64,000 nt of DNA from Salinicoccus halodurans (GCF_900114445.1 NZ_FOTB01000002.1:271752-335751), one strand, 5' to 3'. Counted from the first letter of the stretch, positions 34,982 through 44,941 are shown. Made by a program: numbers and translations. Notes: generated from the sequence alone by a model not told the origin.

Positions 34982-36403
34982 GTGGCTGAATATAAAGCGC
35001 GTCATCAAGTAAAGAGATGGATTACTTTGATTTCTGCTACTGTCCTCTTCCTGGCAGTCCTCTTTCTATTGCCCGAATCCATTGACTGGTCAGCGAGAAG
35101 CACGATCTCTATTATGTTATATGCTTTGATATTATGGGCGTTCGCTCCAATTCCTATTGGTCTGACGTCTGTATTTGTCCTCATGCTGCTCCTTCTTTTG
35201 AAACCAGTCGGTATGGAAACTGTTTTCAGCGGTTTCGCTTCTCCGGCGATTTTCCTGATCATCGGAGGAATGATGATGGCGATTGGCGTGAATCATACAC
35301 TTCTTATCAAACGGATGACGTATTCCCTCTTAGCTGTCATGGGGAAGTCGACAAAGGGCATCTATATCGGCTTTACCATCCTTATGCAGATTCAGGCGTT
35401 TTTCATACCGGCAACAGCGGTCCGTGCGACTCTGATGATGCCGATCGTTTCAAATATAATAGAAGAAACCGGAGTCAGTAAGAATTCGAACTTCAGCAAA
35501 CTGATGTATATCGGATCTGCTTTCGGCGGCAATATTAGTGGTGTGGCGGTACTGACAGCTGCGATCGGAAATATTCTGGCTGTCGAGATCTTGAGACTCT
35601 ATGCGGATGTGTCCATCTCCTATCTGCAGTGGTTCATATATACGGCGCCGATATGGATTCTGCTTGTCATTGTCGTCATGTACATCGTGTGGAAGTGTTA
35701 TCCGCCCGAGGTGGAAACATTCGAGAATCTCCATAAAGAAATGAAGAATAAAAATAATGAACTTGGAAAGCTCACACTGGATGAAAAGAAGTGCATGGCA
35801 ATACTTGGCTTTACTATCATCCTCTGGTTTACGGAATCTCTGCACGGCTATCATCCGACGTTTGCAGCATTGCTTGCAGTTATATTGATGGCACTGCCTG
35901 GAACGGGTTTCATTGAATGGAGGAAGCTTCTGGATGTGAATTTCGGTATGATACTTCTTTTGGGTGCGACGTTATCCCTGGGGTATTCATTGATAGAATC
36001 AGGGGCGATCGATCTGCTTGAAACACTGGTATCGCCGCAGGGTGTCATTGATGTGTTCAGTAATCCGTGGCTGGCGATTCCGATTGTAATCATTCTGTCG
36101 CAAGTCTATCACCTTGGCGTGACGAATGTCTCGACTGCAGTGATTACAATGCTGCCGGTACTCATCAGCCTTTCCGTCCAGGCTGGTCTGGATCCTGTCG
36201 TCATGTCCGTCACTTCTGCGGTTTCTCTCCTTCTCGGCTTTCTGCTGGTGGTGGAAACGATGCCGAACGTCGTCGCCCACAGCACTGGCCGGGTGACTCA
36301 GAAAGATTTTCTTTGGCCGGGAATATTGGCAACATTGGCCAGCATAGTTATTATGGTTTTAGTGGCGTATACTTATTGGAGATGGATCGGTTTTTGGCCT
36401 TAG
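34982..36403 (+). CDS. DASS/SLC13-family anion symporter (dicarboxylate-type)
   Basis: A 473-residue membrane protein with about 12-13 segments in two repeats, typical of divalent anion:sodium symporters. Features: an N-terminal WAFAPIPIGLTSVFVL, IGGMMMAIGVNHT, and C-terminal QVYHLGVTNVSTAVITMLPVLI where SNT-type anion/sodium motifs lie. It starts at GTG 34982, after AAGGATGAG. The tartrate/D-malate dehydrogenase gene begins 25 bp downstream, so it probably imports tartrate, D-malate or a related dicarboxylate. Confidence 0.83.
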   Translation: MAEYKARHQVKRWITLISATVLFLAVLFLLPESIDWSARSTISIMLYALILWAFAPIPIGLTSVFVLMLLLLLKPVGMETVFSGFASPAIFLIIGGMMMAIGVNHTLLIKRMTYSLLAVMGKSTKGIYIGFTILMQIQAFFIPATAVRATLMMPIVSNIIEETGVSKNSNFSKLMYIGSAFGGNISGVAVLTAAIGNILAVEILRLYADVSISYLQWFIYTAPIWILLVIVVMYIVWKCYPPEVETFENLHKEMKNKNNELGKLTLDEKKCMAILGFTIILWFTESLHGYHPTFAALLAVILMALPGTGFIEWRKLLDVNFGMILLLGATLSLGYSLIESGAIDLLETLVSPQGVIDVFSNPWLAIPIVIILSQVYHLGVTNVSTAVITMLPVLISLSVQAGLDPVVMSVTSAVSLLLGFLLVVETMPNVVAHSTGRVTQKDFLWPGILATLASIVIMVLVAYTYWRWIGFWP

Positions 36404-36428
36404 AATATAATGATATGGGAGGATACAT

Positions 36429-37484
36429 ATGAAAAAGATAAAGCTTGCGGTGATACCCGGAGACGGAATCGGCAGGGAAGTTGTACCGGCATCTTTGAAA
36501 GTACTGGATAGGATTGCGGGCCTCCATGGCGGTCTGAAATTTGAGTATGAGCATTTTGATTATGGCTGCGACTACTATTTAAAGCATGGAGACATGATGG
36601 CGGAAGACGGTATGGAAAGACTCGGCCAGTCGGATAGTGTGTTCCTCGGGGCTGTAGGAGACGCTTCCAAAGTGCCGGATCATATATCCCTTTGGGGACT
36701 GCTCCTCAAAATCAGGAGGGAATTTCAGCTAGAGATAAACGTCAGACCGGCGAAAGTGTTCGGCGGCATAAAGTCCCCGCTTGCGAACCCTGAAGATTTC
36801 GATATCATGGTAGTGCGTGAAAACAGCGAGGGGGAATACAGTTCTGTCGGCGGCCGCATGTTTCAGGGCGATGATGAAATCGCCATTCAAAACAATGTAT
36901 TCTCAAAACGTGCCACAAAACAGGCGATGGAACATGCTTTTGAATTGGCAAAATCCAGGAGCGGACATGTAACCAGTGCGACAAAATCCAATGGTATCTT
37001 CCATTCCATGCCGTTTTGGGATGAGGTTTTCAGGGAAACGGCGGCTGGACATCAAAGGATAGAAACAACATCCACGCACATAGATGCATTGGCTGCGTCT
37101 TTTGTCACTCATCCGGAACGTTATGATGTTGTGGTGGCGAGCAATTTATTCGGAGATATATTAACAGATGTGGGGGCGGCGATCATGGGAAGTATCGGCA
37201 TAGCGCCGTCGGCGAATTTGAATTTGAATGGCAAACATCCATCCATGTTCGAACCGGTCCATGGATCGGCACCGGATATTGTGGGGAAAGGCATTGCCAA
37301 CCCCATCGGACAGCTTTGGACAGCAAAAATGCTGCTCGATCACCACGGGGAGGAGGAGATGGGCAGCCTGTTGCTTGATACGATGGAAAGCGTGACGGCA
37401 GATGGCTTCCTGACTCCTGACGTCGGCGGCTGCCATACGATGGATGAAGTGGTGCAACAAATACTTTCGAGACTGCAGAAATAG
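36429..37484 (+). CDS. Tartrate/D-malate dehydrogenase (isocitrate/isopropylmalate dehydrogenase family)
   Basis: A 351-residue NAD-dependent beta-decarboxylating dehydrogenase. Motifs: KLAVIPGDGIGREVVP, RENSEGEYSSVGGR (substrate-binding Arg/Glu segment), TKSNGIFHSM, the metal-binding DALAASFVTHPERYDVVVASNLFGDILTDVGA, and EPVHGSAPDIVGKGIANPIG. These match the TtuC/DmlA subgroup better than IMDH proper. It would convert D-malate to pyruvate or oxidise tartrate. It forms an operon with the DASS transporter. It starts at ATG after GGGAGG. Confidence 0.85.
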   Translation: MKKIKLAVIPGDGIGREVVPASLKVLDRIAGLHGGLKFEYEHFDYGCDYYLKHGDMMAEDGMERLGQSDSVFLGAVGDASKVPDHISLWGLLLKIRREFQLEINVRPAKVFGGIKSPLANPEDFDIMVVRENSEGEYSSVGGRMFQGDDEIAIQNNVFSKRATKQAMEHAFELAKSRSGHVTSATKSNGIFHSMPFWDEVFRETAAGHQRIETTSTHIDALAASFVTHPERYDVVVASNLFGDILTDVGAAIMGSIGIAPSANLNLNGKHPSMFEPVHGSAPDIVGKGIANPIGQLWTAKMLLDHHGEEEMGSLLLDTMESVTADGFLTPDVGGCHTMDEVVQQILSRLQK

Positions 37485-37492
37485 AATAGGTG

Positions 37493-37526
37493 AAGGCATC
37501 CGCATATATCCCGGATGCCTTTTTTC
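37493..37526 (+). terminator. Rho-independent terminator
   Basis: AAGGCATCCG and CGGATGCCTT with a nine-base loop, then TTTTT. Confidence 0.92.
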
Positions 37527-37630
37527 ATAATTAAAATGAACATAGAGATAAAATTACAATTATTTATTTGTAATCGTTCAATTATTCAAAAAATATTCAG
37601 CTATAATAGTTGAGAAGAGGAGGAAGGAAA

Positions 37631-38422
37631 ATGGATGGAAAAGAAAAGTTGCTGAGCATCATCAAGGATTGGCGTCTTCATGCTATTGTTCTCATGACTG
37701 TACTGATAACGGAATATATCGGTCAGATATCGATCAACATCGGGCCGGGTGCGATACTGCTGCTGCCTATGCTTTACGCATTGTTTATCGGCCTTGGTTT
37801 ATATTTTACGCCTTTGGTTTCGGAAAAGCGGTCGATAAATTCTGAGCCGTTGATTGTGATAGGAGTGGGTGTCCTGATTGCCAAGATCGGTGTTGTCATC
37901 GGGCCGCAGATACAGGATCTCCTGGCTGTCGGTCCTGCACTTCTGCTGCAGGAGTTGGGGAATCTCGGGACGATTCTTATCGCCCTGCCTGTAGCCATAT
38001 GGCTCGGGATGAAGAGGGAGAGTGTGGGCATGACCCATTCCATAGGCAGAGAGCCCAATGTCGGTCTGATTGTCGACCGTTACGGTTTTGATTCGCCTGA
38101 AGGACGGGGTGTAATGACGATGTATATATTCGGTACTGTATTCGGTGCAGTTTTTCTCGGGCTGATTGCAGGAATTCTGGCGACTGCGACACCGTTGCAT
38201 CCGCTGTCATTTGCTCTGGCCTCGGGTGTCGGCAGCGGCAGCATGATGGCTGCGGGAAGCGGTACTTTAGTTGCTGCCTATCCTGAAATGGAGGAACAGA
38301 TCGTTGCACTCGCTGGAGCAAGCAACCTGCTGTCATTGGCAACAGGCCTCTACGTCAGCATGTTTATAGGATTGCCGCTCGCAAATAAAATATACGCTGT
38401 GATGACAGGGAATGAAAAATAA
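37631..38422 (+). CDS. DUF3100-type integral membrane protein
   Basis: A 263-residue membrane protein with about eight segments. It resembles DUF3100 proteins: WRLHAIVLMTVLITEYIGQISINIGPG near the start, LGMKRESVGMTHSIGREPNVGLIVDRYGFDSPEGRG in the middle, and SGVGSGSMMAAGSGTLVAAYPE later, the last resembling a transporter re-entrant loop. ATG 37631 follows GAGGAGG; the frame extends to 37610 over that site. It lies 12 bp before a second small membrane protein gene; the two probably form one complex. Function is not established. Confidence 0.75.
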   Translation: MDGKEKLLSIIKDWRLHAIVLMTVLITEYIGQISINIGPGAILLLPMLYALFIGLGLYFTPLVSEKRSINSEPLIVIGVGVLIAKIGVVIGPQIQDLLAVGPALLLQELGNLGTILIALPVAIWLGMKRESVGMTHSIGREPNVGLIVDRYGFDSPEGRGVMTMYIFGTVFGAVFLGLIAGILATATPLHPLSFALASGVGSGSMMAAGSGTLVAAYPEMEEQIVALAGASNLLSLATGLYVSMFIGLPLANKIYAVMTGNEK

Positions 38423-38434
38423 GGAGACGTAGTC

Positions 38435-38884
38435 ATGAAAAAAATTATTGAATGGACAATCATATTGCTGATATTCGGCGGCATCACTCTGGTCGGTAAT
38501 ATGATCGGTTATCAGATATATTCTCCTGCAGCCGTACCGGGCATGCTCATTCTAATCGCAATTGCCCTGCTTGGCATGATCATGGAGGAATATATACCTG
38601 TGAATATCCCTGCAGTCGGGTATATCGCCCTGATCGGTATCATTGTATCCGTACCATGGTTTCCGGGTTCGGGTGTTATAGTCGAATGGACCAGTCAGAT
38701 TGAGCTTCTCGCCATTACCACACCAATTCTTGCCTATGCAGGCATATCGATCGGAAGAAACTGGACCGACTTCACAAAAATGGGATGGAGAGCGATTGTC
38801 GTTGCGATTCTGGTATTCATTGGAACATTTCTCGGCTCAGCGCTCATCGCTGAAGTGATACTCAGAATCCAGGGCATTATATAA
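38435..38884 (+). CDS. Small membrane partner of the DUF3100 protein
   Basis: A 149-residue protein with about four to five membrane segments: residues 5-22, 30-48, 58-75, 88-105 and 118-142. Sequence marks are YSPAAVPGMLILIAIALLGMIMEE and TTPILAYAGISIGRNWTDFTKMGW. It is translated right after the DUF3100 protein (AAGGAGA site) and followed by a strong terminator. The GISIGRNWTDF region recalls half of a two-part transporter. I do not know its function; the constant pairing is the main clue. Confidence 0.7.
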   Translation: MKKIIEWTIILLIFGGITLVGNMIGYQIYSPAAVPGMLILIAIALLGMIMEEYIPVNIPAVGYIALIGIIVSVPWFPGSGVIVEWTSQIELLAITTPILAYAGISIGRNWTDFTKMGWRAIVVAILVFIGTFLGSALIAEVILRIQGII

Positions 38885-38886
38885 TA

Positions 38887-38940
38887 AAATGCATTTCACA
38901 ACCGGGGACTGATCCCCATTGTGAAATGCATTTTTATTTT
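38887..38940. terminator. Bidirectional Rho-independent terminator
   Basis: A 15-bp stem (AAATGCATTTCACAA) with an inner GGGG/CCCC pairing and T/A runs on both sides, between convergent genes. Confidence 0.93.
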
Positions 38941-38948
38941 TCCCGCTT

Positions 38949-39380
38949 CTACAGTTCGACAGGTGCCGGTGCGTTTCCGCCATCGTTCATGATCCTGGCT
39001 TCGTCAATGTCGATGCGGATGGCCTGCATGTCATCTTCACCCTTGAGTTTTTTGTAGAGCTGCCCGGCTTTGGCCAATACTTCATCGATATCGGGTGTGA
39101 CATTTTCAGGCAGACTTGCTTTGCCTTCTATCTCTACATAACGCTCACCCATTCCGTCACGTTCTTCGTAACCGAGCAGTATATGGGTATGCGGATTCTT
39201 TTCGATATCTTCCACTTTATATGTCCCTTTCCGCGTATAGGTATAAAGTGTGAGTCCGTCATTATAAAAATACATGTACCGGCTCATCGGTTTGTCATTG
39301 CGGACGGTCGCCATTGTACCGATATTATTACCATCCAGGATTTTTCTGAGTTCATCTTTGAAATTCTCTTTATCCAACAA
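38949..39380 (-). CDS. Pyridoxamine 5'-phosphate oxidase-family protein (general stress protein 26-like)
   Basis: A 143-residue split-barrel flavin-binding protein. Features: NIGTMATVRNDKPMSRYMYF, TYTRKGTYKVEDIEKNPHTHILLGYE, and a weakly conserved C-terminus. It belongs to the GS26/PNPOx-like group, which binds FMN or F420-type cofactors but usually does not make PLP. It starts at TTG 39380 behind AGGAGGG. It is monocistronic. The exact substrate is unknown. Confidence 0.8.
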   Translation of the reverse strand: MLDKENFKDELRKILDGNNIGTMATVRNDKPMSRYMYFYNDGLTLYTYTRKGTYKVEDIEKNPHTHILLGYEERDGMGERYVEIEGKASLPENVTPDIDEVLAKAGQLYKKLKGEDDMQAIRIDIDEARIMNDGGNAPAPVEL

Positions 39381-39455
39381 AATCCCTCCTGTAGATTCAA
39401 CCTGTTTTTTAATTACCCTTTCAGAAAATGCCTAATCATCATGTAAATTGATGGA

Positions 39456-40337
39456 TCAGTCTGAATAAGGCTGGTACATAGGCATGAATTCCTGTCTCAA
39501 TTGACTGAACCATCTTTCGACAAACGGTTTGTCATTATTTTTCAGCATACTGACGTACATCGGGTGTTTTATATTCAGATGCTTCAGGCTGTGGACGGTG
39601 AAGTTGGGATAATTATATGTCAGCTGTTTGGCCTCATCGTTTGTAACGATTGCGACGTAACCGTGATGGATGAGCAGATGCTGTATGATGGATAGATCTT
39701 TATAATTATATATTTTACTGTTCCTGAACAGCCGGGTCATCTCGATGACAGGATCGAATGTGGCAAGCGGCAGATCTTCGAGTTCACTGAGGGAGGCCTG
39801 TACGGGAAGATTGACCCGGTTGTTCTGGCGGAATACATAATAATAGTTCTGTTCGAACAATAAAGCATTTTTCAACTGTATGTCATCCAGTTTCCCGGGC
39901 GAAATCACGAGATCCAGGGATTCGTCCAGCAATTTTTTACCGAGTGTGTGTTCCTTTTCGGAATGGATGCTGAATTCAATGGACGCATCCTGTTTTATGA
40001 AGTGGTTGAAAGACTGGAGCACTTTGGTGGTCATATCCGAACGGGTGATATGGATATTGAAAGTGTGTTTCTTCAAGTCCTTCACATTGGTGATTTTCTG
40101 TATTGACTGATCTACAGACTCTAATATCTGCACGGCATCCTCATAAAAAGATTTCCCGGCTGCAGTCAGTTTGATATTCCTGCCTTCTCTTCTGAACAGT
40201 TCTATTTGCAGCTCACTCTCCAGCAGGCCAATCTGTCTTGATAAAGCGGATTGTGCAACGTTCAAAGCCATCGCGGCCTCTGTCATATGCTCCTGGCTGG
40301 CGGTTTCTACAAAGTATTTCAGCTGTTTGATTTCCAT
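39456..40337 (-). CDS. gltC: LysR-type regulator of glutamate synthase (GltC)
   Basis: A 293-residue LysR-family regulator. The N-terminal winged helix (MEIKQLKYFVETASQEHMTEAAMALNVAQSALSRQIGLLE) is followed by a periplasmic-binding-protein-like effector domain. It is divergent from gltB with 118 bp between, the classic gltC-gltA arrangement of Bacillus, where GltC activates glutamate synthase in response to 2-oxoglutarate/glutamate. The in-frame TTG at 40340 is next to ATG 40337, which is preferred. Confidence 0.9.
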   Translation of the reverse strand: MEIKQLKYFVETASQEHMTEAAMALNVAQSALSRQIGLLESELQIELFRREGRNIKLTAAGKSFYEDAVQILESVDQSIQKITNVKDLKKHTFNIHITRSDMTTKVLQSFNHFIKQDASIEFSIHSEKEHTLGKKLLDESLDLVISPGKLDDIQLKNALLFEQNYYYVFRQNNRVNLPVQASLSELEDLPLATFDPVIEMTRLFRNSKIYNYKDLSIIQHLLIHHGYVAIVTNDEAKQLTYNYPNFTVHSLKHLNIKHPMYVSMLKNNDKPFVERWFSQLRQEFMPMYQPYSD

Positions 40338-40340
40338 CAA

Positions 40341-40455
40341 ATCACGACCAATCTAATTCTGATATCAATATTATATCATTGATATATTGATTATATCGAA
40401 TGATATGTGGATAATATAGACTTACATAAATATTCTGAAAAAGAGGTGACTCGAA
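40341..40455. promoter_or_regulatory. gltC-gltB divergent regulatory region with dyad repeats
   Basis: AT-rich spacer with several copies of TGATAT/ATATCA half-sites: 40360-40366, 40373-40386, and ATATCGAATGATAT at 40393-40406. The dyads are spaced as expected for a LysR activator covering gltC and gltB promoters. TAATAT near 40412 is a candidate gltB -10 element. Confidence 0.65.
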
Positions 40456-43400
40456 ATGAGTTTATATCAATCAATAAAGCAAAAAGGTCTTTATGACTCT
40501 AAAAATGAACATGATGCATGCGGTATTGGTTTCTATGCAAATATGGATAATAAACGTTCCCATGATATTGTGGTAAAATCTCTGGAAATGCTGGAGAGGC
40601 TGGACCACCGCGGTGGCATAGGTTCTGATGGAGTGACGGGCGACGGAGCCGGAATCATGACGGAAATCCCCCATGACCTTTTAAAAGCCGAGTATCCGGA
40701 TCTGCCTGATTTCGGTCAGTATTCCGTCGGTATGTACTTGATTGATGCAGAAGCCTCTCTCGAATTATTTAAAAGGATCGTTGAAGAAACAATAGATGAA
40801 GAAAATCAGAAATTGATTGCGTTCCGTGACGTACCTGTCAATGTGGATGCGATCGCCTCCCATGTACAGGAAACGATGCCGCAGTTCATCCAGGTGATTA
40901 CGGATGTAAGTGCGCCGCTTGATCTTTATTATATGAGGAAAATGATCGAGCAGAATCTTGAAACGGAGAATGTCGGGCATTATGCTGCTTCATTTTCCAG
41001 TGAGACGATTGTCTATAAAGGATGGCTACGTGCCGGCCAGATCAAGATGTTCTATGTGGATTTGAAAGACGAACGATATGTCACGAAATTCGGTTCGGTC
41101 CATTCGAGGTTCAGCACAAACACTTTCCCGAGCTGGGCAAGGGCGCATCCGAACAGGCTGCTGATGCACAACGGCGAAATCAATACGATCAAAGGCAACG
41201 CCAATTGGATGAAGGCGCGAACGAAGCAGTGGCTGTTGGATACTTTCGGTGAAAAGGGCGGGAAGATCGCGAGTATCATCGATGAGGATGGCAGCGACTC
41301 TGCAATGGTTGATAACGTAATGGAATTCATGAGTCTCGTAATGACGCCGGAGCAGGCGGCGATGATCATGATTCCTGAACCGTGGAAATATCAATCATAC
41401 GACAATACGGCCATCAAGGATTTTTATGAATTTTACAGCTATCTGATGGAACCGTGGGACGGGCCGACGATGATCAGTTTCTGTGACAACCATAAGCTGG
41501 GTGCATTGACGGACAGGAACGGGCTCCGACCGGGGCGCTATTATGTCACAAATGATAATGAGATCATCTATTCTTCTGAAGTCGGGGTTATAGATATAGA
41601 AGAGAATGAAGTCATGTACAAAGGTCAGCTGAGTCCGGGTAAATTGCTGCTCGTCGATTTCGACACATCGAGCATCATCGAAAATGATGAATTGAAACAT
41701 CGCATCGCCACCAGCAGACCATACAGCGAATGGATGGATCAAAAGCGCAGTGAATATGTCGATACCCCGGCTTTCAAACGAAATCAGATTGACAGGGATA
41801 CGCTGCACGCAGTGCTTGTCCGTTTCGGCTATACGAAGGAAGATATCAAGAAATACATGCAGCCATTGACTTCACAGGTGAAAGACCCGATCGGGGCGAT
41901 GGGCTTCGATCAGCCGCTTGCGTTCCTGTCCGACCGTCCGAAACTGCTCTTTGACTATTTCAAGCAGCATTTCGCTCAGGTAACGAACCCGCCGCTCGAT
42001 TCATACAGAGAAAAGATTGTCACGAGTGAAATCACCTATCTCGGTGGCGAAGGTCATCTGATCAAGCCGGATATAACAGCTGTGAACAGAGTGCAGTTGG
42101 AACGCCCGGTCATAGATCAGCGTACTCTGGAACGCGAAGATATCATGAAACTGGGCATCTCCGAAATAGATATTACCTATACAGGTTCACTGAAGGATGC
42201 ACTCATCCGGGTGACCGATGAAGCGGTGAAGAAAGCGGAGAAAAACGGTGTTATCGTACTCACTGACGAAAAAGTCCTGGAAGATGACTCGGTGTATGTC
42301 ATGCCCTCGCTGCTCGTAACGAGTGCAGTGCATCAGGCATTGATTGAAAATGAATGCAGAACGATGACCAGCATCGTAACCAAGACGGCTGAAGTGAGGG
42401 AAGTGCACCATGTTGCCACACTGATCGGCTTTGGTGCGAATGCAGTATTGCCCTACATTGCGCAGGAAACGATGGTTGCGGTGTCTGAAGGGGACGCGAC
42501 TGTTGTCACTGACTACAACAAGGCCCTGACCGAAGGGCTCATCAAAGTGATGGCGAAAATGGGCATCGCCACAGTCCAGAGTTACCATGGTGCACAGGTT
42601 TTCGAAGCGGTCGGGCTCGGCAAATCGGTCATGGAGAAATACTTCGGCAATGCCACGTCCAAGATCGGCGGACAGTCCATTGAAGATATCGATCTTAACA
42701 ATAGAAAAATGCAGGATGTAAGGCTTGAATATCTGGAGCCGGGCAGCAAGTTCCAATGGAGGCAGCAGGGGGATCATCACGTAATCAATCCGGAATCCAT
42801 CCGTCTGCTTCAGCAGGCCTGCCGTACGAATGACGGGGAAGCGTACAAGGAATACAGAGAATACATGCATGAAAGCCACCATTCAAGCATCAGGCATCTG
42901 TTGAAATTCAAAGCGGGAAAATCGATTCCGCTGAGCCGGGTGGAAAGTAAAGAATCCATAGTCAAACGCTTCAAAACAGGGGCGATGAGCTATGGTTCAC
43001 TGTCGCAGGAAGCGCATGAGACACTTGCCGAGGCGATGAACATGATCGGCGGGAGGAGCAACAGCGGTGAAGGCGGGGAAAATCCTGAACGCTTTGAAGT
43101 GAAGGCGGACGGCAGAAATCACAACAGTGCGATCAAACAGGTGGCCTCCGGCCGTTTTGGAGTGAACAGCCAGTATTTGAACAGTGCGAAGGAAATTCAG
43201 ATCAAAGTGGCCCAGGGGGCGAAACCGGGTGAAGGTGGACAACTGCCGGGTCAGAAAGTATATCCGTGGGTGGCGGAAATCAGAAATTCCACACCGGGTG
43301 TCGGGCTGATTTCACCGCCGCCGCATCATGATATTTACAGTATCGAAGATCTGGCACAGCTCATCCATGATCTGAAGAACGCGAATAAAGAAGCGGACAT

Positions 43401-44925
43401 CTCGGTAAAGCTCGTTGCAAAAGACGGCGTAGGTACCATCGCGGCAGGTGTAGCGAAAGCGTATGCCGACAAGATCGTCATCAGCGGATTCGACGGCGGC
43501 ACAGGTGCTTCACCAATCACGAGCATCCAGCATGCGGGACTGCCGTGGGAACTCGGTCTGACCGAAGCGCATCAGACGCTGCAGCTTAACGGATTGAGAT
43601 CCAGAGTGACACTTGAAACAGACGGTAAGCTGATGACCGGACGTGATGTTGCGATTGCCTGTGCATTGGGTGCAGAGGAATTCGCATTTGCAACGGCACC
43701 GCTCGTCGTACTCGGATGCATCATGATGCGAGTGTGTCATAAAGATACATGTCCGGTCGGAATCGCCACACAGAACGGTGACCTTAGAAAGTTGTTCACA
43801 GGTAAAGCGGAACATGTCGTGAACTTCATGCATTTCATTGCAGAGGACATAAGGGAAATCCTTGCTGAACTCGGACTCAAATCCATGGATGAACTCGTGG
43901 GTGCCGTTGAACACCTTGAAGTTGATACTGCCAAAACAGCGCAGCATCAGATGAGTGAACTCGATCTGGCACCACTTCTGACACGAATCGAAGGGGATAG
44001 AAGAAAAACAAAGGGACAGGAGCATCCATTCGAATGGTCACTGGATGATCTGACAATGCTGCCTGATTTCAAAGAACAGGTGGAATTGGGAGAAAGCCAC
44101 GAATCTGCCTATCATGTCAAAAACAGGAACAGGAACATCGGGACAAGACTGGGGAGTCTGATTACCAATACGCATGGCATGGATACGCTGGACCATGATC
44201 ATTATAAAGTGAATACGTTCGGCCATGGCGGACAGAGTTACGGTGCCTTCATACCACAGGGGCTGACGCTGCATCACACAGGTGATCTGAATGACTATAT
44301 TGGCAAAGGGATCTCCGGCGGCAGAATCATCGTCCAGGCGCCGAACGTGAACCGCAGCCATGAAATCATTGCCGGTAACGTGTGCCTGTACGGTGCTATC
44401 TGCGGCCAGGTGTTCATCAACGGCATGGCAGGGGAGCGTTTCTGTGTAAGGAACAGTGGTGCTGAAGTCGTGGTCGAAGGAATCGGAGACCACGGACTTG
44501 AGTACATGACTGGTGGGAGAGTCGTCATTTTAGGGGATATCGGTAAAAACTTTGCTGCAGGGATGAGCGGCGGAATCGCCTACATCATCAATGGGAAATC
44601 CATTGCGGAAAACAAAGTGAATATGAATGGTGAAATGATCGAGGTCGGACATGTTACAGATGATGAAGAACTTGAGAAAGTGAAGCATCTGCTGTACGGT
44701 CAGTCATATTTCACCGACAGTGATAAAGCACGTACGGCCTTGGATAAAATCGAGGCAGGGGAACTGGAGATCATTAAAGTGATTCCGGCGGAATACAGGA
44801 AAATGCAGCAGAAGATCCGTTTTGGCCTTGGTACGAAACAATCGAGAAAAGAAGCGGAACTGAATGCATTCAATAATGAAGTGACGATAGAAGACGATGA
44901 ACTTGAAAAGATGAATATCTATTAG
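40456..44925 (+). CDS. gltB: Glutamate synthase large subunit (GltB/GltA type)
   Basis: A 1489-residue ferredoxin/NADPH-type GOGAT alpha subunit. An N-terminal 21-residue propeptide precedes Cys22 (HDACGIGF), the glutaminase nucleophile. The central domain is followed by the FMN-binding synthase domain (GEGGENPERF, KPGEGGQLPGQKV, FDGGTGASPITS) and the 3Fe-4S cysteines in GCIMMRVCHKDTCPVG, then the C-terminal beta-helix domain (GGRIIVQAP, AGNVCLYGA). It makes two glutamates from glutamine and 2-oxoglutarate. It is regulated by the divergent gltC; gltD follows after 16 bp. Confidence 0.97.
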   Translation: MSLYQSIKQKGLYDSKNEHDACGIGFYANMDNKRSHDIVVKSLEMLERLDHRGGIGSDGVTGDGAGIMTEIPHDLLKAEYPDLPDFGQYSVGMYLIDAEASLELFKRIVEETIDEENQKLIAFRDVPVNVDAIASHVQETMPQFIQVITDVSAPLDLYYMRKMIEQNLETENVGHYAASFSSETIVYKGWLRAGQIKMFYVDLKDERYVTKFGSVHSRFSTNTFPSWARAHPNRLLMHNGEINTIKGNANWMKARTKQWLLDTFGEKGGKIASIIDEDGSDSAMVDNVMEFMSLVMTPEQAAMIMIPEPWKYQSYDNTAIKDFYEFYSYLMEPWDGPTMISFCDNHKLGALTDRNGLRPGRYYVTNDNEIIYSSEVGVIDIEENEVMYKGQLSPGKLLLVDFDTSSIIENDELKHRIATSRPYSEWMDQKRSEYVDTPAFKRNQIDRDTLHAVLVRFGYTKEDIKKYMQPLTSQVKDPIGAMGFDQPLAFLSDRPKLLFDYFKQHFAQVTNPPLDSYREKIVTSEITYLGGEGHLIKPDITAVNRVQLERPVIDQRTLEREDIMKLGISEIDITYTGSLKDALIRVTDEAVKKAEKNGVIVLTDEKVLEDDSVYVMPSLLVTSAVHQALIENECRTMTSIVTKTAEVREVHHVATLIGFGANAVLPYIAQETMVAVSEGDATVVTDYNKALTEGLIKVMAKMGIATVQSYHGAQVFEAVGLGKSVMEKYFGNATSKIGGQSIEDIDLNNRKMQDVRLEYLEPGSKFQWRQQGDHHVINPESIRLLQQACRTNDGEAYKEYREYMHESHHSSIRHLLKFKAGKSIPLSRVESKESIVKRFKTGAMSYGSLSQEAHETLAEAMNMIGGRSNSGEGGENPERFEVKADGRNHNSAIKQVASGRFGVNSQYLNSAKEIQIKVAQGAKPGEGGQLPGQKVYPWVAEIRNSTPGVGLISPPPHHDIYSIEDLAQLIHDLKNANKEADISVKLVAKDGVGTIAAGVAKAYADKIVISGFDGGTGASPITSIQHAGLPWELGLTEAHQTLQLNGLRSRVTLETDGKLMTGRDVAIACALGAEEFAFATAPLVVLGCIMMRVCHKDTCPVGIATQNGDLRKLFTGKAEHVVNFMHFIAEDIREILAELGLKSMDELVGAVEHLEVDTAKTAQHQMSELDLAPLLTRIEGDRRKTKGQEHPFEWSLDDLTMLPDFKEQVELGESHESAYHVKNRNRNIGTRLGSLITNTHGMDTLDHDHYKVNTFGHGGQSYGAFIPQGLTLHHTGDLNDYIGKGISGGRIIVQAPNVNRSHEIIAGNVCLYGAICGQVFINGMAGERFCVRNSGAEVVVEGIGDHGLEYMTGGRVVILGDIGKNFAAGMSGGIAYIINGKSIAENKVNMNGEMIEVGHVTDDEELEKVKHLLYGQSYFTDSDKARTALDKIEAGELEIIKVIPAEYRKMQQKIRFGLGTKQSRKEAELNAFNNEVTIEDDELEKMNIY

Positions 44926-44941
44926 AAAGGAGCACTGCCAT

